Of a DNA stretch of 64,000 nt, positions 56,774 through 64,000 are shown one piece after another (position 1 is the stretch's first letter; the number at the start of each line of letters is the position of its first letter). Position numbers and translations under genes: made by a program. The stretch is taken from contig NZ_JAYGII010000007.1 of assembly GCF_034931365.1 (NCBI RefSeq), positions 35,320 to 99,319 of the forward strand. Direction: 5' to 3'. The notes under the pieces are model-generated. The model was not told where the DNA came from, ran no database searches, and saw only the letters and a list, made by a program, of their open reading frames with translations. The stretch comes from Natronospira elongata. Its GTDB lineage: Bacteria > Pseudomonadota > Gammaproteobacteria > Natronospirales > Natronospiraceae.

Positions 56774-57138
56774 TGCCACGACCGTCCCTGCTCGACTGTC
56801 TTGTGATCCTCATACTGGCGGCCAGCCTGGGGCTGCTGTTGGCGATGAGCCTGGATGGGCGTAGCGGTGATACCGCTCTGGTGATGGCGGAAGATACAAT
56901 CGTGAAGCGGATCAATCTCTCCCGAGCCGGCGAATACACGGTGAGCGGCCCCCTGGGGGAGAGCCTTCTGGAAGTGAGCAACGGTCGCATTCGCTTTGCC
57001 GATGCCCCCTGCCCAGACCGGATCTGCCTGCGTCGGGGATGGCTGAGCCAACATGGCGACAGCGCGACCTGCATCCCCAATCGCGTTCACATCCGCCTGG
57101 AAGCGGAAGAAAACGGCTATGACAGCATCAACTTCTGA
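56773..57138 (+). CDS. NusG domain II-containing membrane-anchored protein
   Basis: A 121-residue protein with an N-terminal membrane helix (about 8-25, CLVILILAASLGLLLAM) and a small beta domain ending with CPDRICLRRGWLSQHGDSA and CIPNRVHIRL, the cysteine pattern of the NusG_II family, which sits next to ApbE in flavinylation gene sets. Its biochemical role is not known; it should face the periplasm. The start overlaps the apbE stop by one base. Confidence 0.8.
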   Translation: MPRPSLLDCLVILILAASLGLLLAMSLDGRSGDTALVMAEDTIVKRINLSRAGEYTVSGPLGESLLEVSNGRIRFADAPCPDRICLRRGWLSQHGDSATCIPNRVHIRLEAEENGYDSINF

Positions 57139-57661
57139 ACAGGATCGCCTGGTGGTCGGCCTGGCGGCGCTTGCCGTGATCATCCATGTGCTGGAGACAG
57201 CCATTCCCAGCCCGGTGCCGGGGCTCAGGCCCGGCCTGGCCAATGTCATCACCCTGGTGGTGCTGTTCCGCTATGGTCTGGCCATGGCCGCTTGGGTCAA
57301 TTTATTGCGGGTGGTCGGTGGCAGCCTGCTGATCGGCACCTTTCTGGCGCCGGCCTTCCTGCTCAGCCTGGTGGGGGCCCTGGCGGTGCTGCTCAGCCTG
57401 GCGGTCGTGCGCCCCTTGCTGCGCCTGGGCCTGAGCCCCATTGGCAGCGGGGCACTGGCATCGGTGGCCCATGTCGGGGGACAATTGCTTATCGTGCGCC
57501 TGCTGCTGATCCCACATGATGGCCTCTGGCTTCTGGCACCCTGGCTCATGATTGCCGCGCTGCCGTTGGGAATCTTTACCGGCATGATAGCGTCTGAGAC
57601 ATTGAAACAGCTGGAAACAACCCCGAAGGGCGGGAGGACCGCGTCCCATGCGACAGATTGA
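57119..57661 (+). CDS. Gx transporter family protein (heptaprenyl diphosphate synthase component I-like)
   Basis: A 180-residue membrane protein with five to six hydrophobic segments and the family stretch GLRPGLANVITLVVLFRYGL. The family is annotated from one member as heptaprenyl diphosphate synthase component I, but most resemble small-solute ECF-type S components; its cargo is unknown. The ATG at 57119 has GGAAG 9 nt upstream and overlaps the NusG_II gene by 20 nt. The NusG_II-Gx-ApbE set recurs in genomes with extracytoplasmic flavinylated proteins. Confidence 0.78.
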   Translation: MTASTSEQDRLVVGLAALAVIIHVLETAIPSPVPGLRPGLANVITLVVLFRYGLAMAAWVNLLRVVGGSLLIGTFLAPAFLLSLVGALAVLLSLAVVRPLLRLGLSPIGSGALASVAHVGGQLLIVRLLLIPHDGLWLLAPWLMIAALPLGIFTGMIASETLKQLETTPKGGRTASHATD

Positions 57662-58589
57662 GGTGGTGAAACTGCGCCCCGGGTCCCGTGATCGCCTGAT
57701 CACGACGGTCTTTCTGGCTGCCCTGTTGCACGGCATGGTCATCCTGGGGGTAAGTTTCTCCGCCGACCAGCCGGGTGAACTGCGGGCCAACACCCTGGAG
57801 GTCACCCTGGTCGCGACCCCGGACGAGCGCCCCCCGGAAGAGGCGGATTATCTGGCCCAGGCCGACCAGCGCGGGGCGGGGAACGTGGAGGAACGCGTCC
57901 GTCCGGAATCCGCCCAATCCACCCTGGACCAGATTCCCAACCCAGGACTGGAAGAGGGCTGGGCCGAGGAAACCGAGGTGGATGTCACCGATGGCAGTGA
58001 ATCCCCCGACAGCCTGGACAGTCTTGAGCCGGAACCGGAAAGCAACCCGCTGCTGACCACCGAGAGCAGTCCGGAACGGGTTGCCAGTGCCAACACCACG
58101 CCGCGGGATACCCGCCAGCCACTGCAGTTGGCCCGCCTGCTCACCGATGGCGCTGAGCAGGCCGACCCCATTAGCGACGATGATCGCCAACCCCTGGCCC
58201 ACAGTGACGACCCACGCGAGAAGTTCATTCAGGTCAACACCCGGGAGCACGCCTATGCCGAGTATCTGGAAGGCTGGCGCCGCCGGGTGGAATCGGTGGG
58301 CAATGAACACTACCCGGTGGAAGCACGGCGCGACGGCCTGACCGGCGCCCTCACCCTGGAAGTGGCCATCGCCGCCGATGGTACCCTCCGTGAAGTCCGG
58401 CCACTGGAAAGCTCTGGCCATCCCACCCTGGACCGGGCCGCCGCCCGCATTGTCCGGACAGCTTCCCCCTTCGCCGCTTTTCCCGAGGCGATTCGCGAAG
58501 AGGCCGATGTGATTCGTTTCGCTTTCCGCTGGGAATTCGGGACCGACCGCACCATCCGCACCGGTGTGCGGCTACCTGCCGGCAGCTGA
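57648..58589 (+). CDS. TonB-family energy transducer
   Basis: A 313-residue protein with one N-terminal membrane helix (about 20-38, TVFLAALLHGMVILGVSF), a long periplasmic Pro/Glu/Asp-rich linker and a C-terminal TonB domain (about 215-305: YPVEARRDGLTGALTLEVAI). It likely transmits proton-motive force to outer membrane receptors; the one in the iron block is a candidate partner. No exbB or exbD is nearby. It overlaps the upstream gene by 14 nt. The linker is acidic rather than the common lysine-proline type. Confidence 0.82.
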   Translation: MRQIEVVKLRPGSRDRLITTVFLAALLHGMVILGVSFSADQPGELRANTLEVTLVATPDERPPEEADYLAQADQRGAGNVEERVRPESAQSTLDQIPNPGLEEGWAEETEVDVTDGSESPDSLDSLEPEPESNPLLTTESSPERVASANTTPRDTRQPLQLARLLTDGAEQADPISDDDRQPLAHSDDPREKFIQVNTREHAYAEYLEGWRRRVESVGNEHYPVEARRDGLTGALTLEVAIAADGTLREVRPLESSGHPTLDRAAARIVRTASPFAAFPEAIREEADVIRFAFRWEFGTDRTIRTGVRLPAGS

Positions 58590-58657
58590 CCCCTTTCACC
58601 CCGACCACGGGCGACTGGTAGAATGGGAATCCATTTGCGCGCCAAGAAACCACGCCC

Positions 58658-59224
58658 ATGGCCAATCCTGATTATCTAAACGGACACTTTCTGATCGCCA
58701 TGCCGGCCCTGGGCGATCCCAACTTTCATCACACCGTGACGCTGATCTGTGAGCACGGCCCCGAAGGCGCGTTGGGGATTATCATCAATCGCCCCCTGGA
58801 AGACATCCATCTGGGCGACGTGCTCGAGCAACTGGAACTGGGAGAGGCTCAAACCGGCATCGGCAACCAGCCCCTGTTCCAGGGTGGGCCGGTGGAGCAG
58901 GAAAGAGGCTTTGTGGTGCACCAGCCCCTGGGGGACTGGGAGGCCAGCCTCGATCTCGGCAACGACCTGGGGGTGACCAGCTCAAGAGACATCCTGGCCG
59001 CCATTGCCGACGGCAAAGGCCCCGAGAAGAGCTTCGTCGCCCTGGGCTATGCCGGCTGGGGCGCGGGCCAGCTGGAACAGGAAATCAGCGAAAATGCCTG
59101 GCTGAGCAGCCCGGCCGAGGCACGCATCCTGTTCGATGTGCCACCGGCCCAGCGCTGGCGGGAATCGGCCCGCGCCATGGGTGTGGACTTGAGCCGCCTG
59201 AGCGATCAGTCGGGTCACGCGTGA
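58658..59224 (+). CDS. algH: YqgE/AlgH family protein
   Basis: A 188-residue protein of a widespread family whose reaction is unknown; Pseudomonas AlgH was linked to alginate control. It has GHFLIAMPALGDPNFHHTVT, the GALGIIINRPL stretch and FQGGPVEQERGFVVH. It is followed by ruvX with a 4-nt GTGA overlap, the usual algH-ruvX pairing. The ribosome site is weak. Confidence 0.92.
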   Translation: MANPDYLNGHFLIAMPALGDPNFHHTVTLICEHGPEGALGIIINRPLEDIHLGDVLEQLELGEAQTGIGNQPLFQGGPVEQERGFVVHQPLGDWEASLDLGNDLGVTSSRDILAAIADGKGPEKSFVALGYAGWGAGQLEQEISENAWLSSPAEARILFDVPPAQRWRESARAMGVDLSRLSDQSGHA

Positions 59225-59628
59225 ACCAGCCCAAGGTGCAAGGCACACTGCTGGGTTTCGATTACGGATTGCGCCGGATCGGCGTCGCCGTGGGTCAGAC
59301 CGTGACCCAGACGGCCAACCCGCTAACCATCCTTCCAGCCGACAACGGTAAGGCGGACTGGGAGCAGATCGCTGATCTGATCCGCGAATGGCGACCGGCG
59401 GCCCTGGTGGTTGGCATACCGGCGCATGCCGATGGCAGTGACAACGAGCTCAGTCCGAGAGCACGGCGGTTTGCCCGACAACTGCAGGGACGTTTCGGCA
59501 AACCCGTTTACAGTGTGGACGAACACCTGAGTTCACATGCGGCCGCCAGTACTGGCGAACGCCGCCCCGGGGAGGCCATTGACGACCTGGCCGCCGCTCG
59601 AATTCTGGAAGACTGGCTCAAGCAATGA
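59221..59628 (+). CDS. ruvX: Putative pre-16S rRNA nuclease / Holliday junction resolvase YqgF (RuvX)
   Basis: A 135-residue RNase H-like protein; the Escherichia coli homologue matures the 5-prime end of 16S rRNA. The first acidic residue lies in LLGFDYGLRRIGVAVGQ, and VVGIPAHADGSDNELSPRA and VDEHLSSHAAAS complete the site. The start is a GTG at 59221 overlapping the algH stop. pyrB follows. Confidence 0.92.
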   Translation: MNQPKVQGTLLGFDYGLRRIGVAVGQTVTQTANPLTILPADNGKADWEQIADLIREWRPAALVVGIPAHADGSDNELSPRARRFARQLQGRFGKPVYSVDEHLSSHAAASTGERRPGEAIDDLAAARILEDWLKQ

Positions 59629-59661
59629 AGACCAATGACTGAACGGGGAGACCACACGGGG

Positions 59662-60600
59662 ATGACACAACATCTGCTGGCCATTGACGACCTTGAACCA
59701 GGGCAACTGCGAACCCTGCTGGATCTGGCCCGCTCCCATGCCGACGCCGATCCCCAGACCGAATCTCGGACTCAGCTATCGGGGGTGACCGTCGCCCAGC
59801 TATTCTACGAGCCCAGCACCCGCACCCGCTGTTCGTTTGAAATCGCCGCCCGCCGACTGGGTGCGGATGTCCTCAACCTGGACATCAACCACACCTCCAC
59901 GGTCAAAGGTGAAACCGTCGTCGACACCGTTCGCACGCTGGCCGCCATGGGGGTAAGGCTGTTTGTCATTCGCCATGGCGATGCCCGGGTGGTTCAGGCC
60001 GCGGCCGATGTCCTGCCGCCGAATTGCCATCTACTCAATGCCGGCGCCGGCACCCGTCAGCATCCCACCCAGGCTTTGCTGGACATGCTCACCCTGATGC
60101 GAGCCGGTTTTGATTTCGCCCGCCTCGACATCAGCATCGTCGGCGACCTGCGCCATTCCCGGGTTGCGGCGTCCGCGGTGGAGGCCCTGCGCATGCTGGG
60201 TGCGGCAAGCATTAGAATGGGGGGTCCCGAGGGTTTCCTGCCCGACAACGCCCCGGCCGGGGTCAGCCTGCATCAGGACCTGAAAGAGACGATTCAGGGG
60301 GCAGCGGTAATCATGGCTCTGCGTATTCAGCGGGAACGCATCGCAGCGGATGTCCTGACCGATCCACAACTGGCCCATCCGACGGCTTACCATGAACAAT
60401 GGGGTTTGAATGAGGCGCGCGTGGCGCAATGGGCCCCGTCGGCCCGTGTCCTGCACCCCGGCCCCATGAACCGGGGCGTGGAAATTGACGACGAACTGGC
60501 TGACGGCCCCCGCTCACTGATACTCGATCAGGTCCAGAACGGCGTGGCCGCCCGCATGGCCGCCCTGACCTGGCTATTTCACGGAGACAGCATCCTATGA
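59662..60600 (+). CDS. pyrB: Aspartate carbamoyltransferase catalytic subunit PyrB
   Basis: Joins carbamoyl phosphate and aspartate in pyrimidine synthesis. About 312 residues with FYEPSTRTRCSFEIAARRLG (carbamoyl phosphate site), HPTQALLDMLTL and VLHPGPMNRGVEI. The start could be the ATG at 59635 or 59662; I chose the latter, which starts at the family N-terminus. Neither pyrR before it nor a pyrC-like partner after it is present, although algH-ruvX-pyrR-pyrB-pyrC is the usual pseudomonad order. It overlaps the next gene by 4 nt (ATGA). Confidence 0.93.
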   Translation: MTQHLLAIDDLEPGQLRTLLDLARSHADADPQTESRTQLSGVTVAQLFYEPSTRTRCSFEIAARRLGADVLNLDINHTSTVKGETVVDTVRTLAAMGVRLFVIRHGDARVVQAAADVLPPNCHLLNAGAGTRQHPTQALLDMLTLMRAGFDFARLDISIVGDLRHSRVAASAVEALRMLGAASIRMGGPEGFLPDNAPAGVSLHQDLKETIQGAAVIMALRIQRERIAADVLTDPQLAHPTAYHEQWGLNEARVAQWAPSARVLHPGPMNRGVEIDDELADGPRSLILDQVQNGVAARMAALTWLFHGDSIL

Positions 60601-61511
60601 GCAAGCATCCCGCCCACCGGGGCAGTATATTCGTGGAAGAGGCCGAAGTGCTGGCGCAGGTCGCCCATGCCGCAGAGCAATACGTGATTCGCTTTCGAGC
60701 CCCGGAAACCGCCCGCCGGGCCGAACCCGGCAGTTTCGTCCATATCCGCTGCGATAGCTCGCTGCCCATGCGCCGCCCCCTGTCCATCATGCGGGTCTCG
60801 GCCGAGGAAGGCTGGGTAGAATGTCTTTACAAGGTGGTGGGCAAGGGAACGGCGCTGCTGGCGCGACAGCGGGCCGGTGACCAGATCGGCGTCATGGGCC
60901 CCATCGGCAAGACCTTCCAGCCAAGTGCCGGTCGCCGCCGACCGCTGCTCATCGGGGGCGGTGTGGGCATTCCGCCCATGGTGTTCCTGGCCGATCGCCT
61001 CAGGCAGCAAGCGGATGTCAAGCCCCTGGCCACCCTCGGCTCGGAAGTCCCCTTCCCCTTCAAGGCCCGGCCATCGACCCACATGGTTCCCGGCATCCCG
61101 GAGGGCGTGATCGCCACCATGCCGCTGCTGGAAGACTGGGGCATCCCCTGCCGCCTGGCCAGTGGCCAGGGTTACCCCGGCTGCTTCGAAGGCTTTGTCA
61201 CCGAGCTGGCCGATCACTGGCTGCAATCCCTGGATGCCGATGCCCACGCCCAAGTGGAGATCCACGCCTGCGGCCCAACCCCCATGCTGGCAGCCACCGC
61301 CCGCCTGGCACAGAAGCATGGGCTGCCTTGCCAGGTGGCGCTGGAGGAGTACATGGCTTGCGCGGTGGGTGGCTGTGCGGGCTGCGTGGTGCGGGTGGAG
61401 ACCGATCAGGGCCCGGCCATGAAACGGGTCTGCGTGGACGGCCCGGTGTTCGATGCCAACGCCGTCTTCCCCCCGGAAAAACCCGCCGACAAGGCCGGCC
61501 TCTTCCACTGA
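60597..61511 (+). CDS. pyrK: PyrK-like dihydroorotate dehydrogenase electron transfer subunit
   Basis: A 304-residue ferredoxin reductase-like flavoprotein with an iron-sulfur centre. It has the FAD site MRRPLSIMRVS, an NAD-binding LLIGGGVGIPPMVFLADRL and the C-terminal cluster motif ACAVGGCAGCVVRVETD followed by CVDG. This is the layout of PyrK, which passes electrons from type 1B PyrD to NAD. No pyrD is next to it; type 1B enzymes are unusual in gammaproteobacteria, so the partner may be elsewhere or different. It is translationally coupled to pyrB by an ATGA overlap. Confidence 0.85.
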   Translation: MSKHPAHRGSIFVEEAEVLAQVAHAAEQYVIRFRAPETARRAEPGSFVHIRCDSSLPMRRPLSIMRVSAEEGWVECLYKVVGKGTALLARQRAGDQIGVMGPIGKTFQPSAGRRRPLLIGGGVGIPPMVFLADRLRQQADVKPLATLGSEVPFPFKARPSTHMVPGIPEGVIATMPLLEDWGIPCRLASGQGYPGCFEGFVTELADHWLQSLDADAHAQVEIHACGPTPMLAATARLAQKHGLPCQVALEEYMACAVGGCAGCVVRVETDQGPAMKRVCVDGPVFDANAVFPPEKPADKAGLFH

Positions 61512-61590
61512 ACCACCCGACCGCGTATCCCGGACGGATACATACAGCCTGGGAGCCTCGCCACCGCTTCGGACCACCACCGAGGCTCCC

Positions 61591-62646
61591 CTACCCAAAG
61601 TTGATTTTGGCTTCGAGGTTGGCGCGGGAATCGGCATTGCGCAGGGCCTCGTCGAGTTCAATCTTGCCGTCACGGTAGAGTTGGCTGAGGGCCTCGTCAA
61701 AAGTCTGCATGCCGGGTTCGTTGGAATCCTCCATGGCCTCGGAGATCTTCTCGATCTGGCCCTTGAGGATCAGCTCTGAAATGTAGGCTGTATTGATCAT
61801 CACCTCGCAAGCCGCGACCCGCTTGCCATCCACGCCCAGCAGCAGGCGCTGAGAAATCACGGCACGCAAATTCAGCGCGAGATCCATAAAGACCTGGGAG
61901 TGCAGTTCCTTGGGAAAGAGATTGACGATGCGATCCAGGGTTTGATGGGCATTATTGGAGTGCAGAGTGGAGATGGCCAGATGCCCGGTACCGGCAAGCT
62001 GAATGGATGCCTCCATGGTTTCCCGGTCACGGATCTCACCAATCTGAATCACATCCGGCGCCTCACGCAGGGCACTGCGCAAGGCCTTGGCATAGGACAG
62101 GGTATCCTGGTTGAGCTCCCGCTGATTGATAATCGACTTGCGGTGCTTATGGGTGTACTCGATGGGGTCTTCGATGGTGAGAATGTGATCACTGGCATTC
62201 TCGTTACGATGGTTGATCATCGCCGCCAGGGTCGTGGACTTGCCTGAACCGGTTGAGCCGCACATGAGCACCAGCCCCCGGGAGGTCATTGCCACGTCCT
62301 TGAGTACTTCCGGCAGGCCCAGATTATCAAGCTCCGGCACATTGGAGGGGATATAGCGAAGCACCATGGCAAGTTGCCCCCGCTGGCGAAAGGCATTGCC
62401 GCGAAAGCGACCAATACCTTTCTCGGACAGGGCAAAATCCACTTCCATGTCCACCTCAAGCACCCGTCGGTCACGTTCACTCAAGACACTGGTGACGACT
62501 TCCTCCACCACCTCGGGCGTCAGTACCGTCTTGCCGACCGAAGCCATCTTGCCTTCAAGACGCATTTTCACCGGCGCGTTGGCGGTGATATAAAGGTCGG
62601 AGGCCTTCTTGTCCGCCATGAGCTTGAGATAGGGCTGGATATTCAT
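61591..62646 (-). CDS. PilT/PilU-family type IV pilus ATPase (PilU-like paralogue)
   Basis: A 351-residue secretion ATPase with an N-terminal PAS-like domain, Walker A GSTGSGKSTTLAAMI, Asp box ILTIEDPIEYTHK, Walker B VIQIGEIRDRETM and His box STLHSNNAHQTLDRI. GMQTFDEALSQLYRDGKI and the ending NADSRANLEAKINFG resemble PilU rather than PilT. It is 47 nt after pilU on the same strand and similar to it, so it may be an ancient duplicate with its own role in retraction. Confidence 0.85.
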   Translation of the reverse strand: MNIQPYLKLMADKKASDLYITANAPVKMRLEGKMASVGKTVLTPEVVEEVVTSVLSERDRRVLEVDMEVDFALSEKGIGRFRGNAFRQRGQLAMVLRYIPSNVPELDNLGLPEVLKDVAMTSRGLVLMCGSTGSGKSTTLAAMINHRNENASDHILTIEDPIEYTHKHRKSIINQRELNQDTLSYAKALRSALREAPDVIQIGEIRDRETMEASIQLAGTGHLAISTLHSNNAHQTLDRIVNLFPKELHSQVFMDLALNLRAVISQRLLLGVDGKRVAACEVMINTAYISELILKGQIEKISEAMEDSNEPGMQTFDEALSQLYRDGKIELDEALRNADSRANLEAKINFG

Positions 62647-62693
62647 GCCTGGCTGCTTCCTCTATCCATCAAATAATGGCTGATGAATGCCAA

Positions 62694-63857
62694 TCAACGA
62701 CGATGCCCGCTGGGGTCATCGTCCTCCATGATGTGCAGTTTCTCCGTCCCTTTCTCCAGATCCCGGGGCTGGCGATCACTCTCCAGCTTGATCTTGAGAC
62801 GAAGCTCATTGGCTGAATCGGCATTACGGATGGCATCTTCATAACCGATACGCCCCGCTTCAAAGAGCTCGAACAATGCCTGGTCGAAGGTCTGCATGCC
62901 CAACTCTCGGGAGCGGCCCATGACTTCCTTGATCTCCCCCACTTCGCCTTTCTGGATCATGTCAGCAATCAATGGCGTATTGATCAAGATCTCCACCGCC
63001 ACCGACATGCCCTCGCCATCGGAATTTCGGACCAGTCTTTGCGAAATGATTGCCTTGAGGTTGAGAGCCAGGTCCATCAGCAACTGCTCCCGGCGCTCCT
63101 CGGGAAACAGGTTGATGATTCGGTCAAGTGCCTGGTTGGCATTGTTGGCGTGCAGCGTGGACAGGCAGAGGTGGCCGGTCTCGGCAAACTGAACGGCATA
63201 ATCCATTGTCTCCCGATCACGGATCTCCCCAATCAGAATCACATCCGGCGCCTGGCGCAAGGTGTTCTTCAGGGCCGCATACCAGTCCTCGGTATCCACA
63301 CCCACCTCCCGCTGGGTTATCACGCACCCCTGATGCGGGTGAACGAACTCCACCGGGTCCTCGATGGTGATGATATGGCCTCGACTTTTCTGGTTGCGCT
63401 TCCCCAGCATGCCCGCGAGGGTAGTGGACTTACCCGAGCCGGTGGCCCCCACCACAATCACGAGTCCACGCTTGGTCATGGCAATTTCTTCCAGAATCTC
63501 CGGCAGTTGGAGATCTTCCAGGCGGGGAATTTCGGTCTTGATGGTCCGCAGCACGGCACCGGTTCGGCCCTGTTGAACGAAGGCACTGACACGGAAACGG
63601 CCAATGCCGCGCGGGTTGATGGCGAAATTGGCCTCCTTGGTGGCATCAAATGCCTTGGCCTGCTTATCGTTCATGATTGCCCGAACCAGCAAGGCACTCT
63701 GGTCGGCCCCCAAGGGCCGGTCGGTAAGCTGGGTCATTTCGCCATCCACCTTGATGGCCGGCGGAAAACCCGCCGTAACAAAAAGGTCGGACCCGCCTCG
63801 CTGGACCATTGCCCTAAGCAGGTCCTGCATGTAGCGTGTTGCCTGTTCTCTATCCAT
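62694..63857 (-). CDS. pilU: Type IV pilus retraction ATPase PilU
   Basis: A 387-residue hexameric ATPase assisting pilus retraction. It begins like Pseudomonas PilU (LLRAMVQRGGSDLFVTAGFP), with Walker A GATGSGKSTTLAGML, HIITIEDPVEFVHPHQGCVI, Walker B VILIGEIRDRETM and STLHANNANQALDRI. The conserved NADSANELRLKIKLES end is present. GGAGG lies before the ATG. pilT itself is not in the window; it may lie beyond the right edge. The Chp genes at 44251-54377 control this machinery. Confidence 0.93.
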   Translation of the reverse strand: MDREQATRYMQDLLRAMVQRGGSDLFVTAGFPPAIKVDGEMTQLTDRPLGADQSALLVRAIMNDKQAKAFDATKEANFAINPRGIGRFRVSAFVQQGRTGAVLRTIKTEIPRLEDLQLPEILEEIAMTKRGLVIVVGATGSGKSTTLAGMLGKRNQKSRGHIITIEDPVEFVHPHQGCVITQREVGVDTEDWYAALKNTLRQAPDVILIGEIRDRETMDYAVQFAETGHLCLSTLHANNANQALDRIINLFPEERREQLLMDLALNLKAIISQRLVRNSDGEGMSVAVEILINTPLIADMIQKGEVGEIKEVMGRSRELGMQTFDQALFELFEAGRIGYEDAIRNADSANELRLKIKLESDRQPRDLEKGTEKLHIMEDDDPSGHRR

Positions 63858-64000
63858 TTCCGTCGTCCTCCGACGCCGTCCGCGACACCCATTTCGGGCC
63901 GATCGCGGCTACCAAGACTGATCTTCCAATATTCACTGACGTTGCCAGCGGTATCCCGTAGATCGAGCAACTCTGGCCAGCAAGGCGCAGCGCACCCTAG
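63858..64000. other. Right-edge stretch with no recognised gene
   Basis: The 143 bp upstream of pilU show no reading frame I recognise; in particular the C-terminus of PilT is not there. It must hold the pilU ribosome site and perhaps its promoter. Confidence 0.5.

Overview
The window reads as an ordinary chromosomal stretch of a moderately GC-rich gammaproteobacterium that copes with salt. The evidence is a complete ectoine/5-hydroxyectoine operon, a gammaproteobacterial type rRNA operon (16S-tRNA-Ile-tRNA-Ala-23S-5S), a Pseudomonas-like order of housekeeping genes (tyrS/mepM/anmK/erpA, gshB beside pilGHIJ-chpA, ampDE, bioA, algH-ruvX-pyrB) and a full Chp chemosensory system for twitching motility. 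A halophilic or haloalkaliphilic lineage in or near the Ectothiorhodospiraceae/Natronospiraceae is my guess, and it rests on gene content only. No phage, transposase, CRISPR array or classical defence system was found.

Layout. 1-265: start of plsY running off the left edge. 353-5932: ectR, a LysC-like aspartokinase, ectA, ectB, ectC, ectD. 6039-11498: lipid kinase, then two different guanidino-hydrolase family enzymes either side of a secreted subtilisin-like protease and a hotdog thioesterase. 11600-17572: rRNA operon on the minus strand, with three tandem promoters upstream and a duplicated 5S-tail/terminator downstream. 17573-27594: tyrS, mepM, anmK, ppk, ppx, erpA, a bactofilin, a coiled-coil membrane protein, hemJ. 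27602-34889: iron block (bfr, bfd, TonB-dependent receptor, fbpABC) with three Fur-box-like sites, each inside a promoter-like -35/-10 pair. 34923-41581: rppH, HAD phosphatase, phzF, hisN-like gene, cobalamin adenosyltransferase, ampE, ampD, argE. 41582-42136: a long nested palindromic repeat and a BirA-type operator ahead of bioA. 44251-54377: chpC, chpA, pilJ, pilI, pilH, pilG, all on the minus strand. 54771-61511: two plus-strand runs, gshB-apbE-NusG_II-Gx-tonB and algH-ruvX-pyrB-pyrK. 61591-63857: two PilU-type ATPases.

How the parts fit. The aspartokinase can feed aspartyl phosphate towards aspartate semialdehyde, the ectoine precursor, and EctR probably controls the operon through a palindrome lying between the -35 and -10 of its promoter. 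The iron block would import ferric iron across the outer membrane (receptor plus TonB energy), carry it through the periplasm and inner membrane (FbpABC), store it in Bfr and release it through Bfd. The Chp genes signal to type IV pili whose retraction ATPases lie at the right end. ApbE, a NusG_II protein and a Gx transporter form a module linked in other genomes to flavinylated extracytoplasmic electron transfer, but no flavoprotein target is visible here.

I found no clearly new biological system. The best leads are the layout of the ectoine operon with its LysC-type aspartokinase, the nested palindromic element before bioA, the PyrB-PyrK pair, the acidic tail of PilJ, the duplicated 5S tail and the regulatory sites (EctR, Fur, Pho, BirA).
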